Of a stretch of DNA of 64,000 bases, positions 35,083 to 44,512 are shown one piece after another; position 1 is the first letter of the stretch; each line of letters starts with the position of its first letter. The notes below the pieces were generated by a model. It was given only the letters and a program-made list of their open reading frames with translations, was not told the DNA's origin and ran no database searches. The stretch lies in assembly GCA_964578625.1 (NCBI GenBank), contig CAZODQ010000005.1:20068-84067 (forward strand), in the 5' to 3' direction. This DNA comes from CAZBSE01 sp964578625 (GTDB taxonomy: Bacteria; Actinomycetota; Humimicrobiia; Humimicrobiales; Humimicrobiaceae). The position numbers and the translations under genes are program-made.

Positions 35083-35970
35083 ATGATAAAATTAAAAAAC
35101 ATTTTAAAATGCAAGCAGAGGTATTTATGCAATATGAGTGATTTTAAAGGCGATTTAAGCGGTATAAATGTAGAGAACAATGTCAGTGATTTTGCTGGAA
35201 TAATTGACAGCAAGTATGTTAAAAAGATCGATAAGTTAATAAGGGGCATTGAAAGTAAGACAACCATAGAGGTTGCAGTAATAACGATTGATTCACTAAA
35301 GGGGGAGTCGATTGATAAGTTGGCATTTCGACTGTTCAATAAATTCGGAGTGGGTAAAAAAGAAACAAATAATGGAATACTTATTTTACTTTCAAAGAAT
35401 GATAGCAAGTTCAGGATTGAAATCGGACGGGGTTTAGAGAATATAGTCACTGATGACTTACTGGAAAATCTAAAAGATAACTTTATATTACCAAGTTTTA
35501 AAAAGAAGAAGTTCGGAAAAGGTATACTGAAGTTTATAGATGCAGTAGCCGATAAAGTCAGTGAGGGGAGGTTCAGCAGGCTATCGATAGCATCTTTGAC
35601 TGCAGGGATAATCTCAGGGATTTACAGTATTATTACATTGTTATCGCTTCTTATTTTATATCTGGGTTATAGATATGAGATATATCCTTTCGGTATTTCT
35701 GTGGTCCGGGGATTAGAAAATTTAATGGTTGTATCAGTATGGTGGATTTATTTTTCAGTATGGATCCTGATTATTTTTGTTTCCGTACCGGCTTTGATCT
35801 CAATCATATGTGGCAGTATTGATTTTATATATATAAAGGCCGGTATTTCCGATACAGGAAGAAAGAAACTGGATATAGCAGGTATAGTGCTTGGTTTATC
35901 ACCTGTTATCGTCATAGGGACATTTTTTATTCCGGTGGTCTCCCAACTTATTTCCAGGATACCCGGATAA
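35083..35970 (+). CDS. TPM-domain protein with C-terminal membrane segments (YgcG-like)
   Basis: 295 aa. The TPM domain (about 35-160) shows VSDFAGIIDSKYVKKIDKLIRGIESKTTIEVAVITIDSLKG, FNKFGVGKKETNNGILILLSKNDSKFRIEIGRGLE. Three hydrophobic segments follow (about 166-192, 212-240, 262-288). Unusually no N-terminal signal is seen, whereas most TPM proteins are exported first. The start is unsure: ATG 35083 or ATG 35134 (AGAGG at about 35116). Roles of TPM proteins range from membrane protein repair to phosphatase; none can be fixed here. Confidence 0.75.
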   Translation: MIKLKNILKCKQRYLCNMSDFKGDLSGINVENNVSDFAGIIDSKYVKKIDKLIRGIESKTTIEVAVITIDSLKGESIDKLAFRLFNKFGVGKKETNNGILILLSKNDSKFRIEIGRGLENIVTDDLLENLKDNFILPSFKKKKFGKGILKFIDAVADKVSEGRFSRLSIASLTAGIISGIYSIITLLSLLILYLGYRYEIYPFGISVVRGLENLMVVSVWWIYFSVWILIIFVSVPALISIICGSIDFIYIKAGISDTGRKKLDIAGIVLGLSPVIVIGTFFIPVVSQLISRIPG

Positions 35971-36048
35971 AGTATTATTAGATTTTTTTAAATCTCTAAT
36001 CTGTCTAAGCTTTAAATTTTAATGTCTATATAACAATCAATAATGTAA

Positions 36049-36540
36049 TCAAGGTCCTTTATGATTTATGATTTCTTCTGCAAACTTTCTTATGTTTTCA
36101 GTACTTATCTTTGATACAGCTTCTGTAGTTTTGTATGCCTTTTGCATCATACTTCTAACCATTGGATTCATCTTATCCCAATTCATCTCATAACCAAAGT
36201 AACCTTTAGCCACTGCTTTATTAAGAAGCTCCTGGGGAAATCCCTTTTTTATCTCATTTTCCCAGTCCTCATCTGCTCCACACATAAAGATACCTGTTTT
36301 TATATTTAAAAGTATATTTAAATTCCTTTTTACAAACTTCCTTACAAAAGCATTCATTCTAAAAGCAAGAAAAGATCCTCCTACTATTACCAGATCATAG
36401 TTTTCTGGTTTTACTCTTTTGTTCTTTTTAAGATCTACTATTTCTACTTCAAGATTTTTTTTCCTTAATATCTCTGCAAGCATAACGGCACATTTTTCCG
36501 TAGTCCCAAACCTTGTAGCATAAGCAATCAATATCTTCAT
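36049..36540 (-). CDS. Flavodoxin-domain protein (HemG/flavodoxin-like)
   Basis: 163 aa. It begins MKILIAYATRFGTTEKCA, the FMN phosphate-binding loop, with VIVGGSFLAFRMNAFVRKFVKRN and a later GIFMCGADEDWE as in menaquinone-dependent protoporphyrinogen oxidase-like flavodoxins. Haem genes are not nearby, so it is more likely a general electron carrier. Last gene before the accessory region. Confidence 0.8.
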   Translation of the reverse strand: MKILIAYATRFGTTEKCAVMLAEILRKKNLEVEIVDLKKNKRVKPENYDLVIVGGSFLAFRMNAFVRKFVKRNLNILLNIKTGIFMCGADEDWENEIKKGFPQELLNKAVAKGYFGYEMNWDKMNPMVRSMMQKAYKTTEAVSKISTENIRKFAEEIINHKGP

Positions 36541-36630
36541 TTATATAATCCTTCTTTCTTAAAATATAAGGACAATTTTAAAGAAAAATTTTTAATAATC
36601 AATATTAATATATCAATTTATAGGTTTTAC

Positions 36631-36660
36631 TGGCTGCCCCGGGTTACGAAATTTCGAACC
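36631..36660 (+). repeat. tRNA-3'-end-like repeat, type 2, copy 1
   Basis: Starts TGGCTGCCCCGGGTTACG and ends TTCGAACC. A near copy sits at 46945. Reversed, it looks like a tRNA T-arm, acceptor strand and CCA with extra bases in the T-arm. In + direction it reads WLPRVTKFRT and stays open for 24 codons to TAA. It lies in a 314-bp gap (36541-36854) that otherwise shows only AT-rich sequence. Confidence 0.55.
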
Positions 36661-36854
36661 TTTTTTGAAAGGATTAATAGATTTAAACAGAATATTTTTA
36701 ATTAAATCTGATTGATATTCGTCTGAGGCTTCTAGGGATATTTCTGTTTTATATAGAAATTACCATAAAACAACTTGTAAGGGCTTGCCATGTTATTAAA
36801 ATGACAAAATATTAAGGAATTGATAGGATTAAATAATAATATAAAATAAATAAA

Positions 36855-37082
36855 ATGGTGTTTTTAAAAAAGAATTATTTAACAACAAAAAAAGAATTTT
36901 TTAAAATATTAACTATCACTTTTATTTTGGTTTTTATAACGGATTCAATTGTAATATATCTGTGGAATTTCATTATTCATGCTAAAGGTGCTTTTAATTG
37001 GGGAATTAGTATAGGTTTATCAATTACTATAAGTGTAGCAATTTCATTAGCAACGACTAAAAAGGAAGAGAAGAAAAAATAA
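36855..37082 (+). CDS. Small membrane protein, unknown
   Basis: 75 aa with two hydrophobic segments (about 17-37 and 47-66) and lysine-rich ends (TTKKEFFK, TTKKEEKKK). No clear ribosome-binding site. Not recognised; may be real or a chance open frame in AT-rich DNA. Confidence 0.35.
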   Translation: MVFLKKNYLTTKKEFFKILTITFILVFITDSIVIYLWNFIIHAKGAFNWGISIGLSITISVAISLATTKKEEKKK

Positions 37083-37349
37083 GAATTAATAAATAATATC
37101 CTTTTCAATTATCATCTTACCCAGATTCACATTTTATAATATTAAACTCTGATCATATTATTACTAATCGAAATTGTAAGTTTAGATAGTTGGCTGGGCG
37201 TTGTGGTCAGGATTTAAAATGAGACAAATGGGATACTATAAAAAAGAGTGTCTTATATACAATTTAGTCAAAAGAATATAAGCATAGATTTTGTCTTAAC
37301 TGGGTATATAATTTTCGTTTTGTTCTCAGAATCTCTAGGAAGAAATAAC

Positions 37350-37390
37350 TTGACATTAAATCTAATTTGTAATAATTTCTTAATTAAGAA
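37350..37390 (+). promoter_or_regulatory. Promoter and candidate Fur/PerR operator for the perR-katG unit
   Basis: TTGACA (37350-37355) is a perfect -35; a weak -10 TAATTT follows 17 nt later (37373-37378). Overlapping it is a perfect 14-bp palindrome TTCTTAATTAAGAA (37377-37390), just 27 nt before the regulator start. An AT-rich dyad in this place is typical for PerR/Fur autoregulation, though it differs from the B. subtilis PerR box. The gap 37083-37349 also holds a weak TGGCTGGGC element at 37191. Confidence 0.5.
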
Positions 37391-37416
37391 TACATTTGGA
37401 TTTAGCAAGGAGTTTT

Positions 37417-37872
37417 TTGAATATTCTTCCAGAAGAACTAAAAAAACGAATGGGTCAATTCAAAGAAGCACTAAAGAAATCCGGAATAAAGTTGACTCAT
37501 CAGCGTCTGGAGATATTTAAAGAAGTAGCAAAGTCTGTCAATCACCCGGATGCAGCTGCTATTTTCAAAGGTGTCCGCAAAAGAGTACCCACAATATCCC
37601 TAGATACAGTATACAGGGCGCTATGGATGCTTTTTGATATGGGTATTATAACCATCCTGGGAATAAATCAAAAGAAAACCAGGTTTGATGCAAATATGAA
37701 AGCCCATCACCACTTCGTGTGCTCGAGATGTGGAAAGATTCTGGACTTTTATAGTAAGGAGTTTGACCGGCTGAAAGTTCCAGATAATGCTAAAGCAATA
37801 GGTAATGTTCACAGTACACGAGTAGTAGTCAAAGGTAACTGCGTTCAGTGTTTAAAGAAGATAAAAAATTAG
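37417..37872 (+). CDS. perR: Fur-family regulator, PerR-like
   Basis: 151 aa from TTG 37417 (AAGGAG at 37407-37412, close spacing); TTG 37396 or ATG 37450 are alternatives. Winged helix: GIKLTHQRLEIFKEVAKSVNHPDAAAIFKGVRKRVPTISLDTVYRAL. Metal sites: KAHHHFVCSRCGK and a C-terminal CVQC, forming the structural zinc site. PerR senses peroxide by metal-catalysed histidine oxidation and represses catalase; katG begins 17 nt downstream, supporting that role. Confidence 0.88.
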   Translation: MNILPEELKKRMGQFKEALKKSGIKLTHQRLEIFKEVAKSVNHPDAAAIFKGVRKRVPTISLDTVYRALWMLFDMGIITILGINQKKTRFDANMKAHHHFVCSRCGKILDFYSKEFDRLKVPDNAKAIGNVHSTRVVVKGNCVQCLKKIKN

Positions 37873-37889
37873 TTAAGGAGGATTATCTG

Positions 37890-40091
37890 ATGGATGAAAA
37901 AAGAAAATGTCCAGTAACAGGAGCGACTGGGCATAAGAATATTAATGGTGGCACGACGAATCGGGATTGGTGGCCGAACCAGTTGAATCTTAAGATGCTT
38001 CATCAGAACCCAACTATGAGAAATCCAATGGGTGAAGCATTCAACTATGCTGAAGAATTTAAGAAACTGGACCTTGAGGCACTGAAAAAAGATTTATACG
38101 CTTTAATGACCGATTCACAGGAATGGTGGCCTGCTGACTACGGGCATTATGGGCCATTTTTTATCCGTATGGCGTGGCACAGCGCCGGCACATATCGTAT
38201 GGGAGATGGCCGTGGTGGTGCAGGATCGGGTACTCAGCGCTTTGCTCCTCTAAACAGCTGGCCAGATAATGCAAACCTTGATAAAGCACGCCGTCTGCTT
38301 TGGCCTATCAAGCAGAAATACGGCAAAAAGATTTCCTGGGCCGACCTTATGATTCTTGCCGGTAATTGCGCTTTGGAGTCAATGGGCTTTAAAACCTTCG
38401 GTTTTGCCGGTGGTCGTGAAGATGTCTGGGAGCCTGAAGAGGATATTTACTGGGGTGCTGAAAGTGAGTGGCTTGGCGATAAGCGCTATTCTGGTGATAG
38501 GGAACTTGAAAATCCCCTTGCTGCGGTGCAGATGGGTCTGATTTATGTAAATCCAGAAGGGCCGAATGGTCAACCCAACGCAATCGCTTCTGGAAAAGAC
38601 ATTCGCGAGACTTTTGCGCGTATGGCTATGAACGACGAGGAGACTGTTGCCCTGGTCGCAGGGGGTCATACATTTGGTAAATGTCACGGCGCAGGTAGCG
38701 CGACCCACGTAGGCCCGGAGCCAGAGGCTGCTAGTATCGAAGAACAGGGGCTTGGCTGGAATAATAATATGGGTAGCGGTAAAGGCAGCGATACGATCAC
38801 AAGTGGCATCGAAGGTGCCTGGACACCCACACCAATCAAATGGGACAATAGTTATTTAGACACCCTGCTTAAGTACGATTGGGATCTCGTTAAGAGTCCT
38901 GCCGGCGCCTATCAATGGGTTCCAACTGATCCTGCTGCTGCAGATCTTGTCCCAGATGCCCACGACCCTTCAAAAAGGCACGCACCGATAATGACTACGG
39001 CCGATCTTGCCTTGAAGATGGATCCCATCTACAGGCCGATCGCCAAGCGTTTTCAGGAGAATCCAGAGGAGTTTGCCGATGCTTTTGCTCGCGCATGGTT
39101 CAAGCTGACTCACCGCGATATGGGTCCACGCTCGCGCTATCTAGGTCCGGAGGTTCCGGCTGAGGAGCTGATCTGGCAAGATCCGGTACCTGCCGTCGAT
39201 CATGAACTGATTGATGAAGAGGATATTGCATATCTTAAGGGTAGAATTCTTGACTCAGGTTTATCCGTTTCTCAACTGGTCTCTACAGCCTGGGCATCAG
39301 CGTCGACGTTCCGCGGATCCGATAAGCGGGGTGGGGCAAATGGAGCTCGTATTCGCCTTGCGCCACAGAAGGATTGGGAAATAAACCAACCAGCACAACT
39401 GCAAACCGTGCTGCAGGCCCTTGAAAAAATTCAAAGTGCTTTTAACAGTGCACAGTCAGGCAAAAAGAGAGTATCCCTTGCCGATCTAATTGTCTTGGCT
39501 GGATGCGCAGGCGTCGAGCAAGCGGCTAAGAATGCCGGTTTTGATCTGTCTGTTCCTTTTATGCCAGGTCGTACAGATGCGTTACAAGAACAAACCGACA
39601 TAGTTTCATTCTCAGTCCTTGAACCGAAAGCAGATGGTTTCCGCAACTATAGTCAAGCTAAATATGCCGTTTCTGCTGAGGAAATGTTAATTGATCGGGC
39701 ACAACTACTGGGGCTGACAGCGCCTGAGATGACGGTTCTGGTTGGTGGTATGCGGGTATTAAATGCCAACTACAATAAGTCCCAGCACGGTGTATTTACC
39801 AAGAACCCCGAAAGTCTGACTAATGACTTTTTTGTAAATCTACTCGATATGGACACCAAGTGGAAAGCGACCTCTGAAGACAGTGACACCTTTGAGGGGA
39901 GAGATTATAAAACCGGAGAACTCAAATGGACCGGTACACGCGTTGATTTGATCTTCGGTTCTAATTCTGAACTTCGGGCTATCGCAGAAGTGTATGCAAG
40001 TGACGATGCCCAACAGAAGTTAGTTCAGGATTTTGTAACATCTTGGAATAAGGTGATGAACGCAGACCGTTTTGACCTTGCTTTATCATAA
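37890..40091 (+). CDS. katG: Catalase-peroxidase KatG
   Basis: 733 aa from ATG 37890 with AAGGAGG at 37875-37881; a longer frame from 37848 overlaps perR and is not needed. Distal haem site R93-W96-H97 in RMAWHSAGTYR, the Tyr of GLIYVNPEGPNG and Met of FARMAMNDEE for the Met-Tyr-Trp crosslink, and the proximal His in GGHTFGKCHGAG. The C-terminal pseudo-catalytic half is complete. It removes hydrogen peroxide. The gene uses more GC-rich codons than its neighbours (many CGC, CGT and GCC), suggesting acquisition by transfer. Transcribed together with perR. Confidence 0.97.
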   Translation: MDEKRKCPVTGATGHKNINGGTTNRDWWPNQLNLKMLHQNPTMRNPMGEAFNYAEEFKKLDLEALKKDLYALMTDSQEWWPADYGHYGPFFIRMAWHSAGTYRMGDGRGGAGSGTQRFAPLNSWPDNANLDKARRLLWPIKQKYGKKISWADLMILAGNCALESMGFKTFGFAGGREDVWEPEEDIYWGAESEWLGDKRYSGDRELENPLAAVQMGLIYVNPEGPNGQPNAIASGKDIRETFARMAMNDEETVALVAGGHTFGKCHGAGSATHVGPEPEAASIEEQGLGWNNNMGSGKGSDTITSGIEGAWTPTPIKWDNSYLDTLLKYDWDLVKSPAGAYQWVPTDPAAADLVPDAHDPSKRHAPIMTTADLALKMDPIYRPIAKRFQENPEEFADAFARAWFKLTHRDMGPRSRYLGPEVPAEELIWQDPVPAVDHELIDEEDIAYLKGRILDSGLSVSQLVSTAWASASTFRGSDKRGGANGARIRLAPQKDWEINQPAQLQTVLQALEKIQSAFNSAQSGKKRVSLADLIVLAGCAGVEQAAKNAGFDLSVPFMPGRTDALQEQTDIVSFSVLEPKADGFRNYSQAKYAVSAEEMLIDRAQLLGLTAPEMTVLVGGMRVLNANYNKSQHGVFTKNPESLTNDFFVNLLDMDTKWKATSEDSDTFEGRDYKTGELKWTGTRVDLIFGSNSELRAIAEVYASDDAQQKLVQDFVTSWNKVMNADRFDLALS

Positions 40092-40559
40092 TATCGGAAG
40101 AAGAATTTAGAAATTCAAAGAAAAAAATAAACAACATTATGTGCTTTTGGATGGGTATGTCTTGGAATATTGATTGGGCGGAGACAATAATCAGTGGAAA
40201 ACAAAGCTAAATTAATAAAAGTTAAAAGCAATATATTAGTTTCTTATTAATCTTAAATTTAATACTTTTTTATAATTAAAGAAGTTGGTCAGGTTGATTA
40301 GTGCAGTAGTTGGCTGGGGACAGTGAACAAAGTTAGAACCAATTTATTAGGCATGAATAATGATATTTTTATACCTGAATTATCTTTTTAAAGGTTTAAT
40401 TATTTTTTAATTTTCTATATTGCTCACTACTTATTCACTTACTAAAAGAATATTTAATTACATGCTTTCATAATTATCTAAATAGATTGACCTTTCCAAA
40501 AAAGTTTGAAATTGTAAACATAATGGTTACCGGGTCTTGATATATATCACTACTGCCTG
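40092..40559. other. Intergenic stretch containing type 1 repeat copy 1
   Basis: 468 bp between katG and the acidic lipoprotein gene. Besides the 71-bp repeat at 40311 it contains only AT-rich sequence and very short open frames; I see no gene in it. Confidence 0.6.
40311..40381 (+). repeat. 71-bp accessory-region repeat, type 1, copy 1
   Basis: Begins TGGCTGGGGACAGTGAAC and ends ATACCTGAATT. Closely matches copies at 41742, 42869 and 45495, all the same length and direction. Reads WLGTVNKVRT...DIFIPELSF then TAA. Confidence 0.8.
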
Positions 40560-41627
40560 CTAATCAGTATATACTATATGGAGTGTCGCATTATCACAAT
40601 AAATTCTAGCAGCATCGAATAATCCATCATTATCTGAATCAACATTAAGTCCGAGCTTAATCTGGAAATAATCCCTTATATCATTATCAAGCACATCCTG
40701 CAGTTCATTTTCAAGAGTTGTTCCATCAATCGTAGAGGTTGTAGCAGAAAGAGCAATATTTGCCAGGAATGTTCCACCAATTCGAGTATCTGTTGGTTCA
40801 AGCCTTACATAATTGAATACTTTAACTACGATTTCATCAGCCCAATCTGAAGGATTGCCATAGTAATCGATATCTGAAAAGTATATATCTGCTTCCTGAA
40901 CTGTCTTACCATGCAGCTCTATGATGTCGAAACTGAAATAACCTCTTATAAATTCATCAGCTTCATTATCACCCATTTCTGCAAGACTCATAGCATGTAC
41001 ATCTCCTCCTTCAGTTATCCAACCAGATATACTCGGGTCTGCATATATGGTTACTTCACTGGTTACTTCATCACCATCTCCATCTCCACCTTCATCTCTA
41101 TCTTCGTCAGCCTCAGCAACTTCTTCTTCATCACATCCCCAGCTAAGTTCTATGGAATCAGTGGCAGTATCTTTGGGATTAGTTGCGGTAGCGGTAAGAG
41201 TAAATGTCTCATCAGGATCATGAAGGTTTACCTGGGCAATAGTATTTCCCAGACGACCCAGACTGTCATCTTTATTCCATTCTATATCGGGAGTTGGATT
41301 ACCAGAAACAATCGCCTTTACCCTCCAGTAGCATACATCATCTGCTGATGAGTAAAGAGGCCCTTCATCTATTTCCAGCTCTACTGTGGGCTCTACCATG
41401 TCTTCTTCTGCTACTTCCTCTTCTTCTTCGGTTTCTTCTTCAGTCTCTTCTTCTGTAGCTTCCTCCTCAGCAGCTGTTGTTTCCTCTTCAGTCACTTCCT
41501 CTTCTTCTCCAACATCTGTCTTTTCTTCTTCGGCAGCTGCTGTGCATTGATTGCAGACAGCAGAGAAACTGAAAAGAAAAACTACGGTAAGGATAGAAAG
41601 TAAGATATAGAATTTATTTTTTTTCAT
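40560..41627 (-). CDS. Secreted lipoprotein with acidic linker and DNRLRE-like domain
   Basis: 355 aa. Signal peptide with lipobox FSAVC (Cys25); then a Glu/Thr/Ala-rich linker (about 30-78). Residues about 80-165 look like an Ig-like fold (YWRVKAIVSGNPTPDIEWNKDD...FTLTATATNPKDTATDSIEL). A second acidic stretch (about 170-190) leads to a C-terminal domain (about 190-355) with IYADPSISGWI, RGYFSFDIIELHGKTVQEADIYFS and IKLGLNVDSDNDGLFDAARIYCDNATLHIVY, the pattern of DNRLRE-type surface domains. Probably a cell-surface adhesin or wall protein. Confidence 0.7.
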   Translation of the reverse strand: MKKNKFYILLSILTVVFLFSFSAVCNQCTAAAEEEKTDVGEEEEVTEEETTAAEEEATEEETEEETEEEEEVAEEDMVEPTVELEIDEGPLYSSADDVCYWRVKAIVSGNPTPDIEWNKDDSLGRLGNTIAQVNLHDPDETFTLTATATNPKDTATDSIELSWGCDEEEVAEADEDRDEGGDGDGDEVTSEVTIYADPSISGWITEGGDVHAMSLAEMGDNEADEFIRGYFSFDIIELHGKTVQEADIYFSDIDYYGNPSDWADEIVVKVFNYVRLEPTDTRIGGTFLANIALSATTSTIDGTTLENELQDVLDNDIRDYFQIKLGLNVDSDNDGLFDAARIYCDNATLHIVYTD

Positions 41628-41741
41628 GATACCCCCTTAAATCTAAGACTGATTAGTATGTAATTAAATATAATTATTAAGAATTATTATATAACTTTGA
41701 TTACAAAATGGTAGTTATTGAGACTTATATTTAGTGGTCAT

Positions 41742-41812
41742 TGGCTGGGGACGGTGGACAAAGTTAGAACCAAATTATTAAGCTTAAATGAGGATATTTT
41801 TATACCTGAATT
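41742..41812 (+). repeat. 71-bp accessory-region repeat, type 1, copy 2
   Basis: Begins TGGCTGGGGACGGTGGAC and ends ATACCTGAATT; reads WLGTVDKVRTKLLSLNED...IPELI then TAG. It is in the 215-bp gap between the lipoprotein gene and the hydrolase gene. Confidence 0.8.
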
Positions 41813-41842
41813 GATTTAGTTATTATATATTATCAAACTTAT

Positions 41843-42706
41843 TTAACTATTCGATAAAAATTTCTTTAAAACTTTCACATACTCTGTCGGTTCTGTATAA
41901 CCAGGAGTATGTCCTGCTTGGTTAAAGGTGTGAACATATGCTTTTGGGTAAAGACTTTTTAGCTCTTCTCGGGCTTCCTTTTTTATTACATCATCAGAAG
42001 ATTCCATAATCAGTATTTTCCCTGGCCAGTTATTTAAATCACCTCTTGAAAATTTATAATTTTTCATAAAATCATATGAAGCTTTATACTGGTTAATTAT
42101 TTCTTCCCTGGTAACTTTGAAATAAAACAGTTCTGTTATAAATGCTTCCCAGAATTCCTTATCTCTATCGGTTACTTTAAATAATTTAAAATAATTTCTT
42201 TTCAGCCCGTACCTTAAAATCTTTAATGGATATTTAGGGATTAAAAAAATGGCAAGCTTTAGTATTCTTTCGGATATTGTCGAACCACTACCGGAAGTAT
42301 TAGATAGAATGAGTTTTTTTACAGTATCAGGATATTTTCTAATAAAAGCTTGAGCGAGCCATCCTCCAAATGATTGTCCTAAAAGATATACTTCTTTTGC
42401 TTCCTCAATTTTAATTATTTTAAATATTCCTTCAATACCTTCCTCTATAGATTTTATAGCAGGATAGGTCGGAGAGATTATCCTATAGTCATTTTCCAGT
42501 ATGGTTATTAATTTCTCCCAAGTTTCAGCTGACCTAATACCACCAGGGAGAAGAACAACTGTGTTTTTAGCTTTTCCAGTAGATATATATTTCCAGTTTA
42601 GGCTATCCAGCATTAAATTTTTATATGGATGATTTTCTCTAAATTTGAAAAATCTTTTTCTCTGTTCATCAGGTACTTTTTTATATAGTTTCTCAAAATT
42701 TTGCAT
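41843..42706 (-). CDS. Alpha/beta hydrolase
   Basis: 287 aa cytosolic hydrolase. Oxyanion region LLPGGIRSAETW, nucleophile elbow GQSFGG (Ser), acid MESSDD (Asp) and His in QAGHTPGYTEP, so the catalytic triad is present. A lid-like insertion lies between about 150 and 220. The substrate is unknown. It is flanked on both sides by 71-bp repeats. Confidence 0.85.
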   Translation of the reverse strand: MQNFEKLYKKVPDEQRKRFFKFRENHPYKNLMLDSLNWKYISTGKAKNTVVLLPGGIRSAETWEKLITILENDYRIISPTYPAIKSIEEGIEGIFKIIKIEEAKEVYLLGQSFGGWLAQAFIRKYPDTVKKLILSNTSGSGSTISERILKLAIFLIPKYPLKILRYGLKRNYFKLFKVTDRDKEFWEAFITELFYFKVTREEIINQYKASYDFMKNYKFSRGDLNNWPGKILIMESSDDVIKKEAREELKSLYPKAYVHTFNQAGHTPGYTEPTEYVKVLKKFLSNS

Positions 42707-43134
42707 ATTTCATTAATAGAATAATTTTACTATTAGAATACATAAATATTTTTAGCAGTTATTTATCATCTTCATCCAATATAAAAATGCTGTGTCAATT
42801 TTATAGTAATTATATAATTTCAGCAAAATATATAAAGGGTATTTCTAAGCCGAAAATATAGTTTTTTATGGTTGGGGACAGTGGACAAAGTTAGAACCAA
42901 ATTATTAAGCTTAAATGAGGATATTTTTATTCCAGAATTAAATTTTTGAGACTATTAACTATTCTATATCACCATAACATTAATCTTTATCTTTTTTAAC
43001 ATACTAAATGAGATATTGTATAATCAATTTATAAAAAACTTTTTAACTGAGATAATAATAGGGTAAGGACAAGATACTATTCAACAAGCAAAGGCTTTTA
43101 AAATCTTATTAGATGAATTGTAAGGTAATTGAAT
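42707..43134. other. Intergenic stretch containing type 1 repeat copy 3
   Basis: 428 bp between the divergent hydrolase and NTase-like genes. The only structure seen is the repeat at 42869-42939; the remainder is AT-rich and should contain both promoters. Confidence 0.6.
42869..42939 (+). repeat. 71-bp accessory-region repeat, type 1, copy 3
   Basis: Begins TGGTTGGGGACAGTGGAC and ends ATTCCAGAATT; reads WLGTVDKVRTKLLSLNED...IPELNF then TGA. The base changes CTG>TTG, ATA>ATT and CCT>CCA relative to copy 2 are all synonymous in this frame. Confidence 0.8.
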
Positions 43135-44445
43135 ATGAGTGATCCTAACCAAAAGGACCTGGAAAAAATTATTGAATCAGCGCGACGTCTTGGTGTGGAA
43201 ATTGATGAAGGCGATGCCCTACAATGGTTGGCAGCGGTCTCAGCTCAAAGCAAGTCGGGGATCGAAATGGATGAGCGCTCGGGCATATTCGGACACAGTA
43301 TTAGCTTGTTGGATTTCGACGATACAGACTTGGCTCACTTCCGCAAGATTGGGAGATTGGTTGAGTTTGATGATGTTCCTGGAAAGGTTGAAACTGCCCT
43401 TGCTTTATCTGGGTCTGCGGCCCAGTCTAAGATCCAGACTTACCCTGGTGATGCTGATTATTTCGAGCGCGTGAATATTATAGCAGAGACAAGAGATAAA
43501 GCCTGTAAGATCTTGGCAAAATTAATGCGTAAAAAAGCGTTGGCGACACTGAAGGGAGATACCTTTCAACTCGTAGAAGTAAAATTTGGTTCTTACCCAT
43601 TTGATTTCCGTCGTGGTGGGACAATTCATTCCAAAGATAATCCAATCTCATGGTCTCCGGAAGATATCCAAGCCGGTAAACTAGTTGGAGAAACATCCGA
43701 AGGCAAGAATGTTGAAATCCTATGGAATGATGCTGCTAAGGACCCAGGCTGGTGCAAATTGGATTGGATAGTGGCAGATCCTATCCGGAAACAACTGGTC
43801 AATGCCAGCAATATGTTAGATGTAACTTGGGAATCTCCAGACGGAGAAATCATTCCCTTGGATAGTTACTTAGATAGTTATTTTCAAGAAGTATACTTAG
43901 ATGCAGAATCAATTCCCGTTTTCAGTAAACTGGTCAAACATGTCTCTGGGGATGCCTTAGACGATTACGTCACTCAACTTGAAAAAGAAGTAAAAAAATA
44001 CTGCACTAAAAATCCCAACTATGGTAAAGTTGCCAAACGGCTTTATAATATCTTTCGGCTTACTGGTCGTTATATGGATGCGGCCTATCTGCGTGAATTG
44101 TTTGACGAGCCCACTACCATACTCTACCAGATCAATGCTTTGATTCGCACAATCGATGAGACCTTTCAAAAAGGATCGAAAATTGATCGATCAACGATTT
44201 TGAATCAAACAGATGAATTGATCTTGGGAGTAACATCTGCTCTTGAGGGGGAAAAAGAAACAGAGATCGTGCGAATGCTGCTTAATTTCCGGACACTACT
44301 TGCGGATGATATCAATCGTGGTAAATTATCACCCCAGGCAAATGCTGCAAGAGCAGAAATCATCAATATTGTTAATAACTTTTTCTACGAAAAACTCACA
44401 GGAATTCCGTCAATCAGCCAGTATATTAAAAACATTCAAAAATAA
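43135..44445 (+). CDS. Unknown protein with nucleotidyltransferase-like motif
   Basis: 436 aa from ATG 43135 (AAGG at 43122-43125; a TTG at 43129 would add two residues). No signal peptide or membrane segment. At G93-S94 ... D106-A-D108 it has SGSAAQSKIQTYPGDADYF, which fits the hG[GS]x(9-13)Dh[DE] pattern of the polymerase-beta-like nucleotidyltransferase superfamily, followed by a helix and VEVKFGSYPFDFRRGG. The C-terminal 200 residues are helical. Codon use is more balanced than in neighbouring AT-rich genes, suggesting transfer. I do not recognise the family; the assignment is motif-based only. Confidence 0.6.
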   Translation: MSDPNQKDLEKIIESARRLGVEIDEGDALQWLAAVSAQSKSGIEMDERSGIFGHSISLLDFDDTDLAHFRKIGRLVEFDDVPGKVETALALSGSAAQSKIQTYPGDADYFERVNIIAETRDKACKILAKLMRKKALATLKGDTFQLVEVKFGSYPFDFRRGGTIHSKDNPISWSPEDIQAGKLVGETSEGKNVEILWNDAAKDPGWCKLDWIVADPIRKQLVNASNMLDVTWESPDGEIIPLDSYLDSYFQEVYLDAESIPVFSKLVKHVSGDALDDYVTQLEKEVKKYCTKNPNYGKVAKRLYNIFRLTGRYMDAAYLRELFDEPTTILYQINALIRTIDETFQKGSKIDRSTILNQTDELILGVTSALEGEKETEIVRMLLNFRTLLADDINRGKLSPQANAARAEIINIVNNFFYEKLTGIPSISQYIKNIQK

Positions 44446-44512
44446 TTTAGGTCAGACAAATCAATCAATTACATAAAATACCGTAACATATAAAAAAATA
44501 ATGGATCATATT

